Below, one piece after another: positions 1 to 8,158 of a DNA stretch of 64,000 bases (the first letter of the stretch is position 1; every line of letters begins with the position of its first letter). Source of the stretch: an uncultured Bacillota bacterium (lineage in GTDB: Bacteria; Bacillota; Clostridia; Peptostreptococcales; Anaerovoracaceae); NCBI GenBank assembly GCA_927441425.1, contig CAKMKG010000006.1:62001-126000 (forward strand), given 5' to 3'. The notes under the pieces are model-generated. The model was not told where the DNA came from. It ran no database searches and saw only the letters and a program-made list of their open reading frames with translations. The translations under genes were made by a program, and so were the position numbers.

Positions 1-2
1 CA

Positions 3-929
3 GATGAGGAATCTGTCTTCAAAGCCATTCTTCAAAACGTAGCGAAGTTTTACATACTTAAACCTTGGAACAATGAGAAGCTTCTGGAGTATGTGGACCA
101 AGTTTTTGAAACGGAAGATATGTTGCGGTCCGATAACCTGCTGCTCTTCATAAACAATATAGAAAAGCTGCCAACCATCGAAACAAGCTACCAAAAAATA
201 CTAACTATGATCGAAAAGGATTCGGATATCGGTTCGATCGCGTTGGAGATCGAAAAGGATTTTGCAATTTCGACCAAGTTGCTCCAAATCGCTAATTCAG
301 CATACTATGGGCTCCGTACCGGCTCTGTTAAGCATGCCGCTGTTTATCTTGGACTGCAGAATCTGAAAAGCCTGATTTATTCTACTACGATCCTTAATTC
401 ACTCAATTCGGCCTCTCCGCAGGATCAGCAAAGAGTAAATGATCTTTGGAATCATGCAGCCCTTACAAACAAGCTTCTTAACTACATGTATGAAGTTTTT
501 ATGAATAAAAAGCTGACGGAAGCCGCTTACTCCGCGGGCCTTCTTCATAATATCGGCATCCTACCCCTGATCAAAAATAACATTGAAGATTATGGTGCAC
601 TAATCAACAAGGTACGAATCAAATCCCTCAATCTAATAGACATTGAGACGGAAACCTACCAGATAAACCACCAAGAAGCGGGTGGATATTTAATAGACTG
701 GTGGAAGCTGCCCTTTCCCATTGTAGAGGCGGCGCTGTTCCACCATAGGCCTCTTGATTCGAGGATTATGAATAAAGAAATCGTAGCAGCCGTTCATCTG
801 GCGCAGCATTATGCATGGAAATTAACGAAGCAGCCTGTTGTAACAGAATTCTACCCAGAGGTCTTTGATATTCTGGGTATTCCCATTAAAAATTTTGAAG
901 CGGCTGTAAATTGGAACGACTGGATCTAA
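3..929 (+). CDS. Response regulator-HDOD fusion, 5' truncated by window edge
   Basis: The reading frame is open from base 3 without a stop, so the GTG near base 93 is only an internal codon. The first ~35 residues include a KPW motif followed by an acidic helix, typical of the last beta strand and helix of a REC domain. The rest is an HDOD domain (roughly from FINNIEKLP to the C terminus), a catalytically reduced relative of HD phosphohydrolases used for protein-protein signalling; the AGLLHNIG stretch is recognisable. The architecture REC-HDOD suggests a cytoplasmic two-component output protein whose phosphorylation state is transmitted through HDOD. The phospho-acceptor Asp lies outside the window, and no partner kinase is adjacent. 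The stop is TAA. Confidence 0.8.
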   Translation, partial: DEESVFKAILQNVAKFYILKPWNNEKLLEYVDQVFETEDMLRSDNLLLFINNIEKLPTIETSYQKILTMIEKDSDIGSIALEIEKDFAISTKLLQIANSAYYGLRTGSVKHAAVYLGLQNLKSLIYSTTILNSLNSASPQDQQRVNDLWNHAALTNKLLNYMYEVFMNKKLTEAAYSAGLLHNIGILPLIKNNIEDYGALINKVRIKSLNLIDIETETYQINHQEAGGYLIDWWKLPFPIVEAALFHHRPLDSRIMNKEIVAAVHLAQHYAWKLTKQPVVTEFYPEVFDILGIPIKNFEAAVNWNDWI

Positions 930-981
930 ATCTTGTCTTTGACCGGAAAAGGATATAGTAAGATTAAATTAGGGAGAATTT

Positions 982-1836
982 ATGTTAACAAAAGAAGAAA
1001 TTATAACGATGATAGAAGAATCTGTGGGTACGTCGCAGTATAATAACTTTGGTGTTATTGGGATGAAAGATCTGCCGATGTGGGAAAATCCTATCGTTGG
1101 ATTTGCAAAAGGTGATGATCCATACTTTGAATATTATAAAAAGTCTATCGGTGATTTTTACTGGTTACCGAAAGAGGTATATCAGCTTAAATATAAGAAT
1201 GAATCAATCAATGACAGTCAACTTACTGTCATAAGCATCGGTTTCCCGCAGACTAAGGAAACCAAACTGGAACAAAGAAAAGCACTAGAAATGCCCAGTG
1301 ACCGTTGGCTTTACACAAGAGGCGAATGGGAATGCATGATCGAAAAGATTACGGAAGATATCGTAACCAAATTGGAATCAGATGGTATGAAAGCTGTTTC
1401 ATTAGATTCCATCAGAGAGTTTTCAAGGCATACCTCAGAAAAGTTTGGAATCGCATCGAACTGGTCCCACCGGCATACTGCTTTCATAGCGGGATTAGGG
1501 ACCTTTGGATTATCTGACGGCCTCATTACGAGAAAGGGCAAAGCGATGAGGTTTACTACCATAATCGTAAACAGGCAATTTGAACCAACCCAGCGAGGGT
1601 ATCAGGATCATCACGCATACTGCAAATTCTATCAAGATGGTTCTTGTGGCGCCTGTATTTTACGATGTCCTGTCGTTGCAATTACAAAGGATGGGCATGA
1701 TAAAGATAAATGCAGTGCGTACCTTCAGAGAATCAAAAATGAGATCGGTCCTGATATTGTAAAGAATTCTCATTATATTTCCGGATGCGGGATTTGCCAA
1801 AGCAAGATACCTTGTCAGGACGGCATCCCAAAATAA
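982..1836 (+). CDS. QueG-like 4Fe-4S protein (epoxyqueuosine reductase superfamily)
   Basis: A 284-residue soluble protein. The C-terminal third has a cysteine cluster CGACILRCP plus a further Cys about 14 residues on, then a second cluster (CGICQSKIPC), as in the double ferredoxin-like module of QueG and corrinoid-dependent reductive dehalogenases. The middle (HRHTAFIAGLGTFGLSDGLIT) matches the conserved substrate/cobalamin region of the family. It is shorter than bona fide QueG, lacks the C-terminal HEAT repeats, and no queuosine genes are nearby. It is better called a QueG-like iron-sulfur protein of unknown substrate. ATG start with GGGAGAATTT upstream. It stands alone, downstream of the HDOD gene by 52 bases. 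Confidence 0.65.
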   Translation: MLTKEEIITMIEESVGTSQYNNFGVIGMKDLPMWENPIVGFAKGDDPYFEYYKKSIGDFYWLPKEVYQLKYKNESINDSQLTVISIGFPQTKETKLEQRKALEMPSDRWLYTRGEWECMIEKITEDIVTKLESDGMKAVSLDSIREFSRHTSEKFGIASNWSHRHTAFIAGLGTFGLSDGLITRKGKAMRFTTIIVNRQFEPTQRGYQDHHAYCKFYQDGSCGACILRCPVVAITKDGHDKDKCSAYLQRIKNEIGPDIVKNSHYISGCGICQSKIPCQDGIPK

Positions 1837-2018
1837 AATATTTTAAATTTTCAGAAAAGAACTTGCATAATAATTTATTCTGTGATATATTAAAAAAGTT
1901 GAGTCAATCAACACTATAAGCCAAGATTAAATATGATTATTACATTTTCTTCGAGTTAAGAGTTTTAAGAATCAATATTTATCTCATCAAATCGTTTAAT
2001 TACAAGGAGAAATGTAAA

Positions 2019-2186
2019 ATGACAGATAAGAATTTAACATGTAAAGACTGCGGAGTGACATTTGTTTTCACTGAAGGCGAACAGGCTTTCTATCAGGAAA
2101 AAGGATTCACAAATGAGCCACAGAGATGTCCTGATTGCAGAAGAGCAAAAAAAGATCAGAACAACAATAATAGAAACTACAGATAA
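2019..2186 (+). CDS. Small zinc-ribbon protein, 55 aa
   Basis: A short gene preceded by AAGGAGAAATGTAAA and ending in TAA. The product carries CKDCG near residue 8 and CPDC near residue 37, a four-cysteine zinc ribbon of the probable zinc-binding (zf-trcl) type, with a basic Asn-rich tail. Such proteins often accompany cold-shock genes in Bacillota and proteobacteria, and a cold-shock gene lies 280 bases downstream here. Function is unknown; nucleic-acid binding is a guess from the zinc ribbon and basic tail. The gene call rests on the good ribosome binding site, the Cys pattern and the terminator right after it. Confidence 0.75.
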   Translation: MTDKNLTCKDCGVTFVFTEGEQAFYQEKGFTNEPQRCPDCRRAKKDQNNNNRNYR

Positions 2187-2202
2187 GATTTCTAAAATTC
2201 AA

Positions 2203-2236
2203 GCCTACTGGATAAGATGATTTCAGTAGGTTTTTA
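2203..2236 (+). terminator. Rho-independent terminator after zinc-ribbon gene
   Basis: CCTACTG pairs with CAGTAGG across a 13-base loop and is followed by five T. It ends the 55-aa zinc-ribbon gene. Confidence 0.7.
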
Positions 2237-2306
2237 ATTTAGGCTTTATTGAATAATTGGATTACCGGTTACTCTGTAGGCCCTAATTACGAAGGATGGA
2301 AGTTTC

Positions 2307-2441
2307 ATGATTAAAAAGTGTAAACAGTGCGGGTCCCAACTAAAACCCGGTGAGAATAACAAAGTTTGTGAAAACTGCCGGAAGAACAAGAGAGACTCGC
2401 AATCAGAAATCAATCAAAAGAGAAAATCAAAAAAAGGTTAA
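2307..2441 (+). CDS. Very small zinc-ribbon protein, 44 aa
   Basis: ATG preceded by GAAGGATGGAAG, a plausible ribosome binding site, then a 44-residue product with two CxxC pairs (Cys5/Cys8 and Cys21/Cys24) and a strongly basic C terminus (Lys/Arg-rich). The four cysteines could bind one zinc. It resembles the preceding 55-aa protein in design but not in length. It sits 27 bases before the cold-shock gene and may share its transcript. Function unknown; recognised only from composition, the Cys pattern and the start context. Confidence 0.6.
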   Translation: MIKKCKQCGSQLKPGENNKVCENCRKNKRDSQSEINQKRKSKKG

Positions 2442-2468
2442 TTTATCAGTGATAAAAGGAGAAATAGA

Positions 2469-2687
2469 ATGAATGAAAAACAAATTGGAAAAATTAAATT
2501 TCTAGGAACTAGAGGATTTGGCTTTATATTACCGGATGGTGCGCAAGAAAGCGACAAAGGCTTATTCTTTCACAAGACAAATGTTGTTGATGACAAGTTT
2601 GAGCAATTAACAGAGGGTCAGCAAGTTGAATTTGTTACAGAGCAAACAGATAAAGGACCTCAAGCGGTTGCTGTTACTGTCCTTTAA
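2469..2687 (+). CDS. Cold-shock domain protein
   Basis: A 72-residue single-stranded RNA/DNA-binding OB-fold protein of the CspA family. RNP1 is present as GFGFI (residues 16-20) and RNP2 as LFFH (32-35). It differs from canonical CspA in the usual K-W-F-N start of strand 1 (here GKIKFLG), so it belongs to a diverged CSD branch. Strong ribosome binding site AAAAGGAGAAATAG. It follows the 44-aa zinc-ribbon gene closely and has its own terminator downstream, so the two are probably co-transcribed. Likely an RNA chaperone. Confidence 0.9.
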   Translation: MNEKQIGKIKFLGTRGFGFILPDGAQESDKGLFFHKTNVVDDKFEQLTEGQQVEFVTEQTDKGPQAVAVTVL

Positions 2688-2714
2688 TAAAACCACAGAA
2701 AAGATCGAATCGTA

Positions 2715-2740
2715 AAACCTGCTTTTTAGCAGGTTTTTTT
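2715..2740 (+). terminator. Rho-independent terminator after cold-shock gene
   Basis: AAACCTGCT and AGCAGGTTT form a perfect 9-bp stem with a TTTT loop, and the 3' arm runs into a T tract of seven. Confidence 0.9.
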
Positions 2741-2780
2741 ATGAAAAATTGTTTATAATGATATCAATGGTGGTGATGTT

Positions 2781-3062
2781 ATGACTATTGAAACGCTGGA
2801 AATTAGAATGTATGCTCCCTGGGTTCATTCTCTCAAGGAAAAGCGTATGATTGTGAAAAGTCTTATAGCAAAAATCAGAAATAAGTATAACGTATCAGTC
2901 ATTGAAGCGGATGATCAGGACTTTCATCAGAGCATCGTTTTAATGATAGCCTGTGCGGCCGGGAATACTGCGTTGGCGGACAGTACCATGGACAATATAA
3001 TTGCCTTTATTGAAGCAAATACGGAAGCTGAGATTACCGGTATCCTACGGGAAATCAGGTAA
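2781..3062 (+). CDS. DUF503 / YlxP-like protein
   Basis: A 93-residue protein matching the DUF503 family (B. subtilis YlxP): it opens with a ferredoxin-like beta strand and has the SLKEKRMIVKSLIAKIR motif that defines the family. YlxP is usually encoded in the nusA-infB-rbfA region and may bind RNA; here it is outside that context. Ribosome binding site is weak (GGTGGTG). Function is not established. It is followed by a short gap and then the DtxR-family regulator. Confidence 0.75.
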   Translation: MTIETLEIRMYAPWVHSLKEKRMIVKSLIAKIRNKYNVSVIEADDQDFHQSIVLMIACAAGNTALADSTMDNIIAFIEANTEAEITGILREIR

Positions 3063-3153
3063 ATTTGAAAAAGTGTTTCCCACAGGTAATAAAAATCCTC
3101 TCCTGCATATAATTAAGAGTGGGACATTTAACCCTCAAAGCAGGTGAAGTATT

Positions 3154-3624
3154 ATGAAGAACAATAATTTCCGTACTTTCAGCGGATATATGAAACAGGA
3201 GGAGCATTTGCTCTCTGCAGCTATGGAGGATTATCTGGAGATGATCTACCGATTATCCAAGGACACAGGCTTTACAAGAATCAATGAGCTATCGGAAGCA
3301 CTCAACGTCCATCCCCCGTCCGCCACAAGAATGGTGCAAAAACTTGGTTTAATGAATTTACTGGAATATGAAAGGTATGGCGTGATCCTGCTCAGGGCAG
3401 AAGGGAAAAAGCTTGGAGAATTGCTGATAGAAAGGCATAAGACAATCGAGGCCTTTTTTCGTTTGCTCGGCGTTAAGGCTGAAGTCTTGCTGGCGGAGAC
3501 GGAAAAAGTGGAGCATACGTTGAGTGATGAAACGGTGAAATGCTTCGAACGATACATCTCATTTATCGAAGAAAATCCGGATATTCTAAGTAGATTGAAA
3601 GAATATAGAAATCAGGAAGTGTAA
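3154..3624 (+). CDS. DtxR/MntR-family metal-dependent transcriptional regulator
   Basis: 156 residues, the size of MntR rather than three-domain DtxR (no SH3-like C-terminal domain). A winged helix-turn-helix (about residues 20-80) is followed by the dimerisation and metal-binding helices. The MntR-type ligand set is all present: Asp26 and Glu29 (MEDYLEMIYRL), the His in ERHKT, and the Glu/Glu/His of ETEKVEH. That supports Mn(II)- or Fe(II)-dependent repression. No transporter gene adjoins it, so the targets are elsewhere. An alternative start is the in-frame ATG 12 codons downstream. The gene ends just before a strong palindrome. Confidence 0.85.
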   Translation: MKNNNFRTFSGYMKQEEHLLSAAMEDYLEMIYRLSKDTGFTRINELSEALNVHPPSATRMVQKLGLMNLLEYERYGVILLRAEGKKLGELLIERHKTIEAFFRLLGVKAEVLLAETEKVEHTLSDETVKCFERYISFIEENPDILSRLKEYRNQEV

Positions 3625-3635
3625 TTGAGATAATA

Positions 3636-3670
3636 AAGGGACGATACAATGATTGGAAGTATCGTCCCTT
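3636..3670. terminator. Bidirectional stem-loop between convergent genes
   Basis: AAGGGACGATAC and GTATCGTCCCTT form a perfect 12-bp stem with an 11-base loop, between the mntR-like gene (plus) and a small minus-strand gene. There is no long T tract on the plus side; on the minus strand it is followed by TTATTATC. It probably terminates both convergent transcripts. Confidence 0.6.
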
Positions 3671-3703
3671 GTGCAGTCTCGGTTATTGAATCAGGAATTC
3701 AGT

Positions 3704-3883
3704 TCATCTATTTTTTTGCTTTTTATTCTTTGGATCTTTGCCCGAACTATTGCCGGAATCTTTATTCGTGTTCCCTTGAGAATTCTCAAGATTCTGGCTG
3801 CTGGACTGATGCCCATGGTAATTATCATAAGGATTATCCTTCGTACTATTGGTTAATTCGCTGCCTTTTTTCTTGCTCCCCAT
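3704..3883 (-). CDS. Small hydrophilic Asn/Ser/Lys-rich protein, 59 aa
   Basis: The minus strand reads GAGGAGGTGAAAAA then ATG, an excellent ribosome binding site, into a 59-codon frame ending in TGA. The product is extremely polar: it begins with a basic MGSKKKG segment, is rich in Asn, Ser, Lys and Gly, and has no hydrophobic core, Cys or Trp. It looks intrinsically disordered, like small acid-soluble spore proteins or stress-related hydrophilins, but I do not recognise a family. It is convergent with the mntR-like gene and shares a palindromic terminator. The overlapping plus-strand frames have no ribosome binding site and are rejected. Confidence 0.6.
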   Translation of the reverse strand: MGSKKKGSELTNSTKDNPYDNYHGHQSSSQNLENSQGNTNKDSGNSSGKDPKNKKQKNR

Positions 3884-3955
3884 TTTTTCACCTCCTCAAA
3901 GGTAAGTATTTACAATTTATCGCTATCTATTCATAAATTTTTACGCAAATAGCTT

Positions 3956-4852
3956 TTAATGGATTGGTTTCTTGCGGAATCGTTTCCCTTCAATTTCTAT
4001 ATCAGTTATTGCAATCAGTGCATTTCTATCAAACCCACTCACGATTAACTTCAGCTTCGCGATCTCCAGCCTGGTGACAACCACAAAGATGGTACAGGCT
4101 TTTTCCATATCGCCTTTGCATTCAAAAATTGTGTATTCTCGACCCAATCTATTCCGTATTGCCTTGGAAATTTCCTCATAATATTCAGAAAAAATGAGAA
4201 CGCCTTTGGTCTCGTTGAGTCCATCGATGGTAATGTCAATCATTTTAAAGGCCACGAAATAGGCCAGCAAGGAATACATCGCATTTTCCCAACCAAATAC
4301 GATGCCGGCGCCGGATAGGATAAAAAGATTAAAGAACATTACAATTTCTCCAACTGTGAAGGAAGATTTCCGGTCAAATATAATGGCTATGATCTCCGTA
4401 CCGTCCAGTGAACCACCGCTTCTGATGATCAGACCAACTCCGGAACCAAGGATAACTCCTCCGAATAGGGCTGCCAGAATATAGTCATCGGTGACACACG
4501 GTGCGGTATGCAGGAGAGAAACACCGGCAGATAAGCAAAGTACTGCAAATAAAGTTGACAGAGCAAAGGTTTTACCGATCTGTCGATACCCCCAATATAA
4601 AAAGGGTAAATTCAACAAAATAAGAAAAACAGCGATAGGGATACCGCTGAGATAGGACGCCATGATGGATATTCCGACGATTCCGCCATCGATAATATTA
4701 TTTGGAATCAAAAAAATTTCCAGTCCAATGGAAGCCAGTGCAGCGCCAACGACAATTGTAAGCATGTTATATAATATTCTCAGCCAAACACGATCTCGTC
4801 TGCTTCTTTTTTGATTCAATTTCTCGGTGTCACCGGATCCCGTTTTATTCAT
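3956..4852 (-). CDS. YitT-family membrane protein (DUF161 + DUF2179)
   Basis: 298 residues. After a basic N terminus there are five to six hydrophobic segments (about residues 25-200), with the family signature NNIIDGGIVGIS and a second GGSLDGTEI repeat. These are followed by a soluble C-terminal DUF2179 domain of about 90 residues (VLIFSEYYEEISKAI onwards). The YitT/YpjC family consists of integral membrane proteins of unknown transport function, common in Clostridia and Bacilli. The gene is transcribed opposite to its right-hand neighbour xth. Confidence 0.85.
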   Translation of the reverse strand: MNKTGSGDTEKLNQKRSRRDRVWLRILYNMLTIVVGAALASIGLEIFLIPNNIIDGGIVGISIMASYLSGIPIAVFLILLNLPFLYWGYRQIGKTFALSTLFAVLCLSAGVSLLHTAPCVTDDYILAALFGGVILGSGVGLIIRSGGSLDGTEIIAIIFDRKSSFTVGEIVMFFNLFILSGAGIVFGWENAMYSLLAYFVAFKMIDITIDGLNETKGVLIFSEYYEEISKAIRNRLGREYTIFECKGDMEKACTIFVVVTRLEIAKLKLIVSGFDRNALIAITDIEIEGKRFRKKPIH

Positions 4853-5018
4853 TCACTCACCTTAAAAAATGTATCCCTGCCATTCAATCATTCATAGCAT
4901 TCCCCAAATACCAAATGCTTTATCATAGATATGAGTATCTTTCTTTCAAGTCATATGATAAAATTTTGACATCGTACATACTTTTTATAGAGAAGGAATT
5001 TACCACGGAGGTTGATTG

Positions 5019-5777
5019 ATGAAGCTGATTACTTGGAATGTAAATGGATTGAGAGCTTGTTTAGGCAAAGGATTTCTGGATTTCTGCATCGACCAGAACC
5101 CGGATATGATCTGCATACAGGAAACGAAGATGCAGGAAGGACAGGCTGAAGTGCCTTTGGATGGATATGAACAGTTTTGGAACAGTGCAGAGAAAAAGGG
5201 ATATTCCGGCACGGCAATCTTCACCAAGAAAAAACCCATCGCAATACATAATGATATTGACGCAGAGGGTCATGATCAGGAAGGCAGGGTCATTACGCTG
5301 GAATTTGAAGAATTCTATCTGGTGACCGTTTACACACCGAATTCAAAGGAACAGCTTGCGAGGCTTGATTACAGGATGGACTGGGAGAAGGCCTTCCGGT
5401 CATATGTTTTGAAATTGGATAAAAAAAAGCCAGTCATCATCTGTGGGGATTTGAATGTGGCTCATCAGGAAATTGATTTGAAGAATCCTGCTGCAAACCG
5501 AAAAAATGCAGGGTTTTCAGATGAAGAACGGGAAAAGATGACGGAACTGTTGGAATCCGGCTTTGTCGATACCTATCGATATTTATATCCGGATGTGACA
5601 GGTGTATATACCTGGTGGTCTTACCGTTTTAACGCCAGAGCCAACAATGCGGGATGGAGAATCGATTACTTTCTTGTTTCCGAGCGGATCAAGGAGAAGA
5701 TCATGAATGTTATCATTTATGATCATATTCTAGGCAGCGATCATTGCCCGGTTTTGCTGGACATCGATCTAACGTAA
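5019..5777 (+). CDS. xth: Exodeoxyribonuclease III (AP endonuclease)
   Basis: Mg-dependent AP endonuclease / 3'-5' exonuclease of base excision repair, EEP superfamily, 252 residues. Catalytic motifs are all visible: WNVNGLRA at the N terminus (metal-bound Asn), QETK (catalytic Glu), GDLNVAH (Asp/Asn pair), and GSDHCPV at the C terminus (Asp-His). I chose the ATG seven bases after GGAGG over the TTG one codon upstream, which would be only four bases away. Monocistronic; about 100 bases separate it from the next gene. Confidence 0.95.
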   Translation: MKLITWNVNGLRACLGKGFLDFCIDQNPDMICIQETKMQEGQAEVPLDGYEQFWNSAEKKGYSGTAIFTKKKPIAIHNDIDAEGHDQEGRVITLEFEEFYLVTVYTPNSKEQLARLDYRMDWEKAFRSYVLKLDKKKPVIICGDLNVAHQEIDLKNPAANRKNAGFSDEEREKMTELLESGFVDTYRYLYPDVTGVYTWWSYRFNARANNAGWRIDYFLVSERIKEKIMNVIIYDHILGSDHCPVLLDIDLT

Positions 5778-5882
5778 AAAGACTGACAACTTTTTATGTC
5801 CACAGCAGATTATTTTTCTTATGGCGGGAACTTTTTCCATTGTGTTTCGTCTTAATTACTATAAAGCTTAAAAGGAGGTAGC

Positions 5883-7952
5883 GTGTTAGTGAAAAAATTA
5901 GTTAGTATTATTTTGGCAATCAGTCTTATCTTGACTTCTGCGATCCCTGCCTTTGCTGAGGAAACAGACAGCAAGGATTTGGAACAAGCAATCAAGCAGG
6001 TTAAAAATGTGATCGCGATACCAAGCGACTACAAGGATTTTCAGTATAACTCCAACCAATACGAGGAAAATGGAAAACAAGTCTCTGTTTGGTACCTGAG
6101 TTGGAACAAGGATGACTACAGCGCAGGAATATCAGCTTCCGTTGAAAATGGAGGATATCTGATCAACTTTAACATGTATTCCAATCAGCAAAAAGAGGGA
6201 CTCGGTAAGGTCACCAGAGAAGCGGGACTGAAAACCGCTGCTGTTTTTCTGGCAAAGGCAAGGCCGGATATTGCAGCAGATCTTCGACTGATGGAGAATA
6301 CGGATTACTCAAGCACAGATAGGCATTATTTCAAGTATAAATTGTATCAAAATGATGCTGCGGTTTATTTTGTTGAGGTAGGCGTTGAAGTTGACAAATA
6401 CACCGGTCAAGTCATCGGATTTAATTGTCAGGGCACGGGGGAAGATCTTGCCGGACTCCCTTCTACAAACGGAGTAATCGGTCTTGACGCAGCAAAAAAG
6501 GCTTATCTGGAAAAAATCAATGTAGCTTTGCGTTATTATTCCCACTTTGACTACAGTAAAAAAACCTTGACCATTTTCCCGGCCTATTCCGGAAACAATC
6601 CCGAGGGGAAGGTGATTGATGCAAAAACCGGAGAAGTAGTACCTTTATACAATGATTATTTCAACTATTATGGCAGGGGCGGCATAGGCGAACTCGCAAA
6701 GACAGCAGATGCAGCAGCAGCAGAAAACGCGATGACGAAAGAAGAGCTGGCGGCTGTTGAAAGTGTATCCGGCTTGATCTCAAAAGATAAAGCGGAAAGC
6801 ATCCTTCGGAGTGCGGCGCCAGGCATTACCTCGAGTATGAAAATGTTAAGCGCATCCTTGTCAAAGAATTATATTGAGCAGGATAAATATCTTTGGGAAA
6901 TCGGCTTTGATGGTGCATACGGAGTGGTGAATGCAAAAACCGGGGAAGTGACCTCATTTTACATTTATAATGCCGATAGCAGCAAAGGAAATGCTGGAAT
7001 ATCAGAAACGAAAGCAAAAGAAAAGGCTGAAGCCTTTATGAAAAAACTAGCTTCAGAAAAGTTTGAGCAATCCAGATTCTATGAAAGTCCTCAAAACAGG
7101 CTATATAAAAGCATTTCAGACGATAGCATCTCCGAGTACAGCTTCAATTACTACAGACAGGTTAATGGAATTGATTTTGTAGGGAATGGTTTCACGGTGA
7201 TCGTGAATAAGGCAAGCGGAATGATCACGCATTATGATTGCAGCTGGTATGAAGGGATTACCTTCCCGAGTATTGAAAAGGTTATCTCGGAAGAGAAGGC
7301 CTATGACGCATTCAATACAACAGGGAAAATGGATTTCATGTACAAAAAGGTGAAGGACGGGGAAATCGCTTTGGTATATGACTTTACCTATAGTGCAGGG
7401 AATTTCCTCATCGACCCTGCCAATGGCTCCATGCTTGGATGGGACGGAAAGCCTTATAAGGACGCATCCTTGCCGGAATACACCGATATCAAAGGTCATT
7501 GGGCAGAAACAAATATTAATAAGCTTTTGGAAAACGGATACTATCTCCAGGGGGAAAAGTTCAACCCGAACCAGAAAATCAATCAGTTGAGCTTTTTGAG
7601 ATACTTGTATTCTCCGATCCAGATGTACTATGACGAGGAAGAATTCTACAAGTTGTTAGTAAACGACAAGATCGTGAAGGATGGTGAAAAGGCGCCGGCT
7701 GCGATATTATCAAGGCAGGATGCCGCTAAGTTTGTTGTGAGATTCCTTGGACAGGGAAAGACAGCAGAACATCCGGAAATCTTTATCAACCCGTTCAAGG
7801 ATCGAGTGACGGACTCTTACAAGGGATATGCGGCGATCTGCTACGGTTTAAAGATCATGCAGGGGGATAAAAAAGGACGGTTCAACGGGGTAAATCAAGT
7901 AACCAATGCCGAAGCAGCAACGATCATCTACAATACGCTGCAGGTAAAATAG
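5883..7952 (+). CDS. Secreted PepSY/YcdB-type protein with C-terminal SLH domains
   Basis: 689 residues. An N-terminal signal peptide (KKLVSIILAISLILTSA, cleavage after AFA) shows export. The body has repeated PepSY/YcdB-like alpha-beta modules, seen as recurring DKYTGQV, DAKTGEV, NAKTGEV and NKASGM turns, each preceded by an alanine-rich ETKAKEKAEA-type helix. The C terminus has S-layer-homology motifs (DIKGHWAETNI and FKDRVTDSYKGYAAI), implying attachment to secondary cell-wall polymer. Such proteins may modulate peptidases at the surface. Start: GTG four bases after GGAGG; a second GTG two codons on is equally possible. Stop is TAG. It is followed by a structured intergenic element. Confidence 0.8.
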   Translation: MLVKKLVSIILAISLILTSAIPAFAEETDSKDLEQAIKQVKNVIAIPSDYKDFQYNSNQYEENGKQVSVWYLSWNKDDYSAGISASVENGGYLINFNMYSNQQKEGLGKVTREAGLKTAAVFLAKARPDIAADLRLMENTDYSSTDRHYFKYKLYQNDAAVYFVEVGVEVDKYTGQVIGFNCQGTGEDLAGLPSTNGVIGLDAAKKAYLEKINVALRYYSHFDYSKKTLTIFPAYSGNNPEGKVIDAKTGEVVPLYNDYFNYYGRGGIGELAKTADAAAAENAMTKEELAAVESVSGLISKDKAESILRSAAPGITSSMKMLSASLSKNYIEQDKYLWEIGFDGAYGVVNAKTGEVTSFYIYNADSSKGNAGISETKAKEKAEAFMKKLASEKFEQSRFYESPQNRLYKSISDDSISEYSFNYYRQVNGIDFVGNGFTVIVNKASGMITHYDCSWYEGITFPSIEKVISEEKAYDAFNTTGKMDFMYKKVKDGEIALVYDFTYSAGNFLIDPANGSMLGWDGKPYKDASLPEYTDIKGHWAETNINKLLENGYYLQGEKFNPNQKINQLSFLRYLYSPIQMYYDEEEFYKLLVNDKIVKDGEKAPAAILSRQDAAKFVVRFLGQGKTAEHPEIFINPFKDRVTDSYKGYAAICYGLKIMQGDKKGRFNGVNQVTNAEAATIIYNTLQVK

Positions 7953-7968
7953 AACGAAAAAACATAAT

Positions 7969-8158
7969 AAAAATGCACCGATCAGATATTTTCTAACAAG
8001 ACTAAATTAATAGGCGCCAGCCAGGGTATTCACTCGAAACCGCCTCCTTTATGATGCTTCGCATCAAAGTCGGTAACAGGTTTCACGGTTTTCTTTGTGA
8101 ACACCCTTGGCACGGCGCTTGTACTATGTCTGTGAACATACTATTTCGGTGCATTTTT
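7969..8158. repeat. 190-bp nested-palindrome element (MITE-like or structured RNA)
   Basis: The intergenic DNA folds on itself over its whole length. The outer arms are a perfect 13-bp pair (AAAAATGCACCGA / TCGGTGCATTTTT). The middle arms run GCGCC..CCAGGGTATTCAC with GTGAACACCCTTGG..GGCGC (about 18 pairs). The inner arms are GAAACCG with CGGTTTTC, and the tip is GATGC-TTC-GCATC. T tracts flank it on both strands. It covers the 3' end of the minus-strand gene at 8124. It could be a miniature inverted-repeat element that also terminates both converging transcripts, or a structured non-coding RNA. No second copy was seen in this window. Confidence 0.6.

Noticed and set aside
3649-3936. Plus-strand 95-aa and 67-aa frames
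   Set aside because: No ribosome binding site, and they are antisense to a small minus-strand gene with an excellent one.
8124-8126. Pyl read-through of the YkgJ-like gene's TAG
   Set aside because: Would add only 19 further codons encoded by a palindromic element; no family support.
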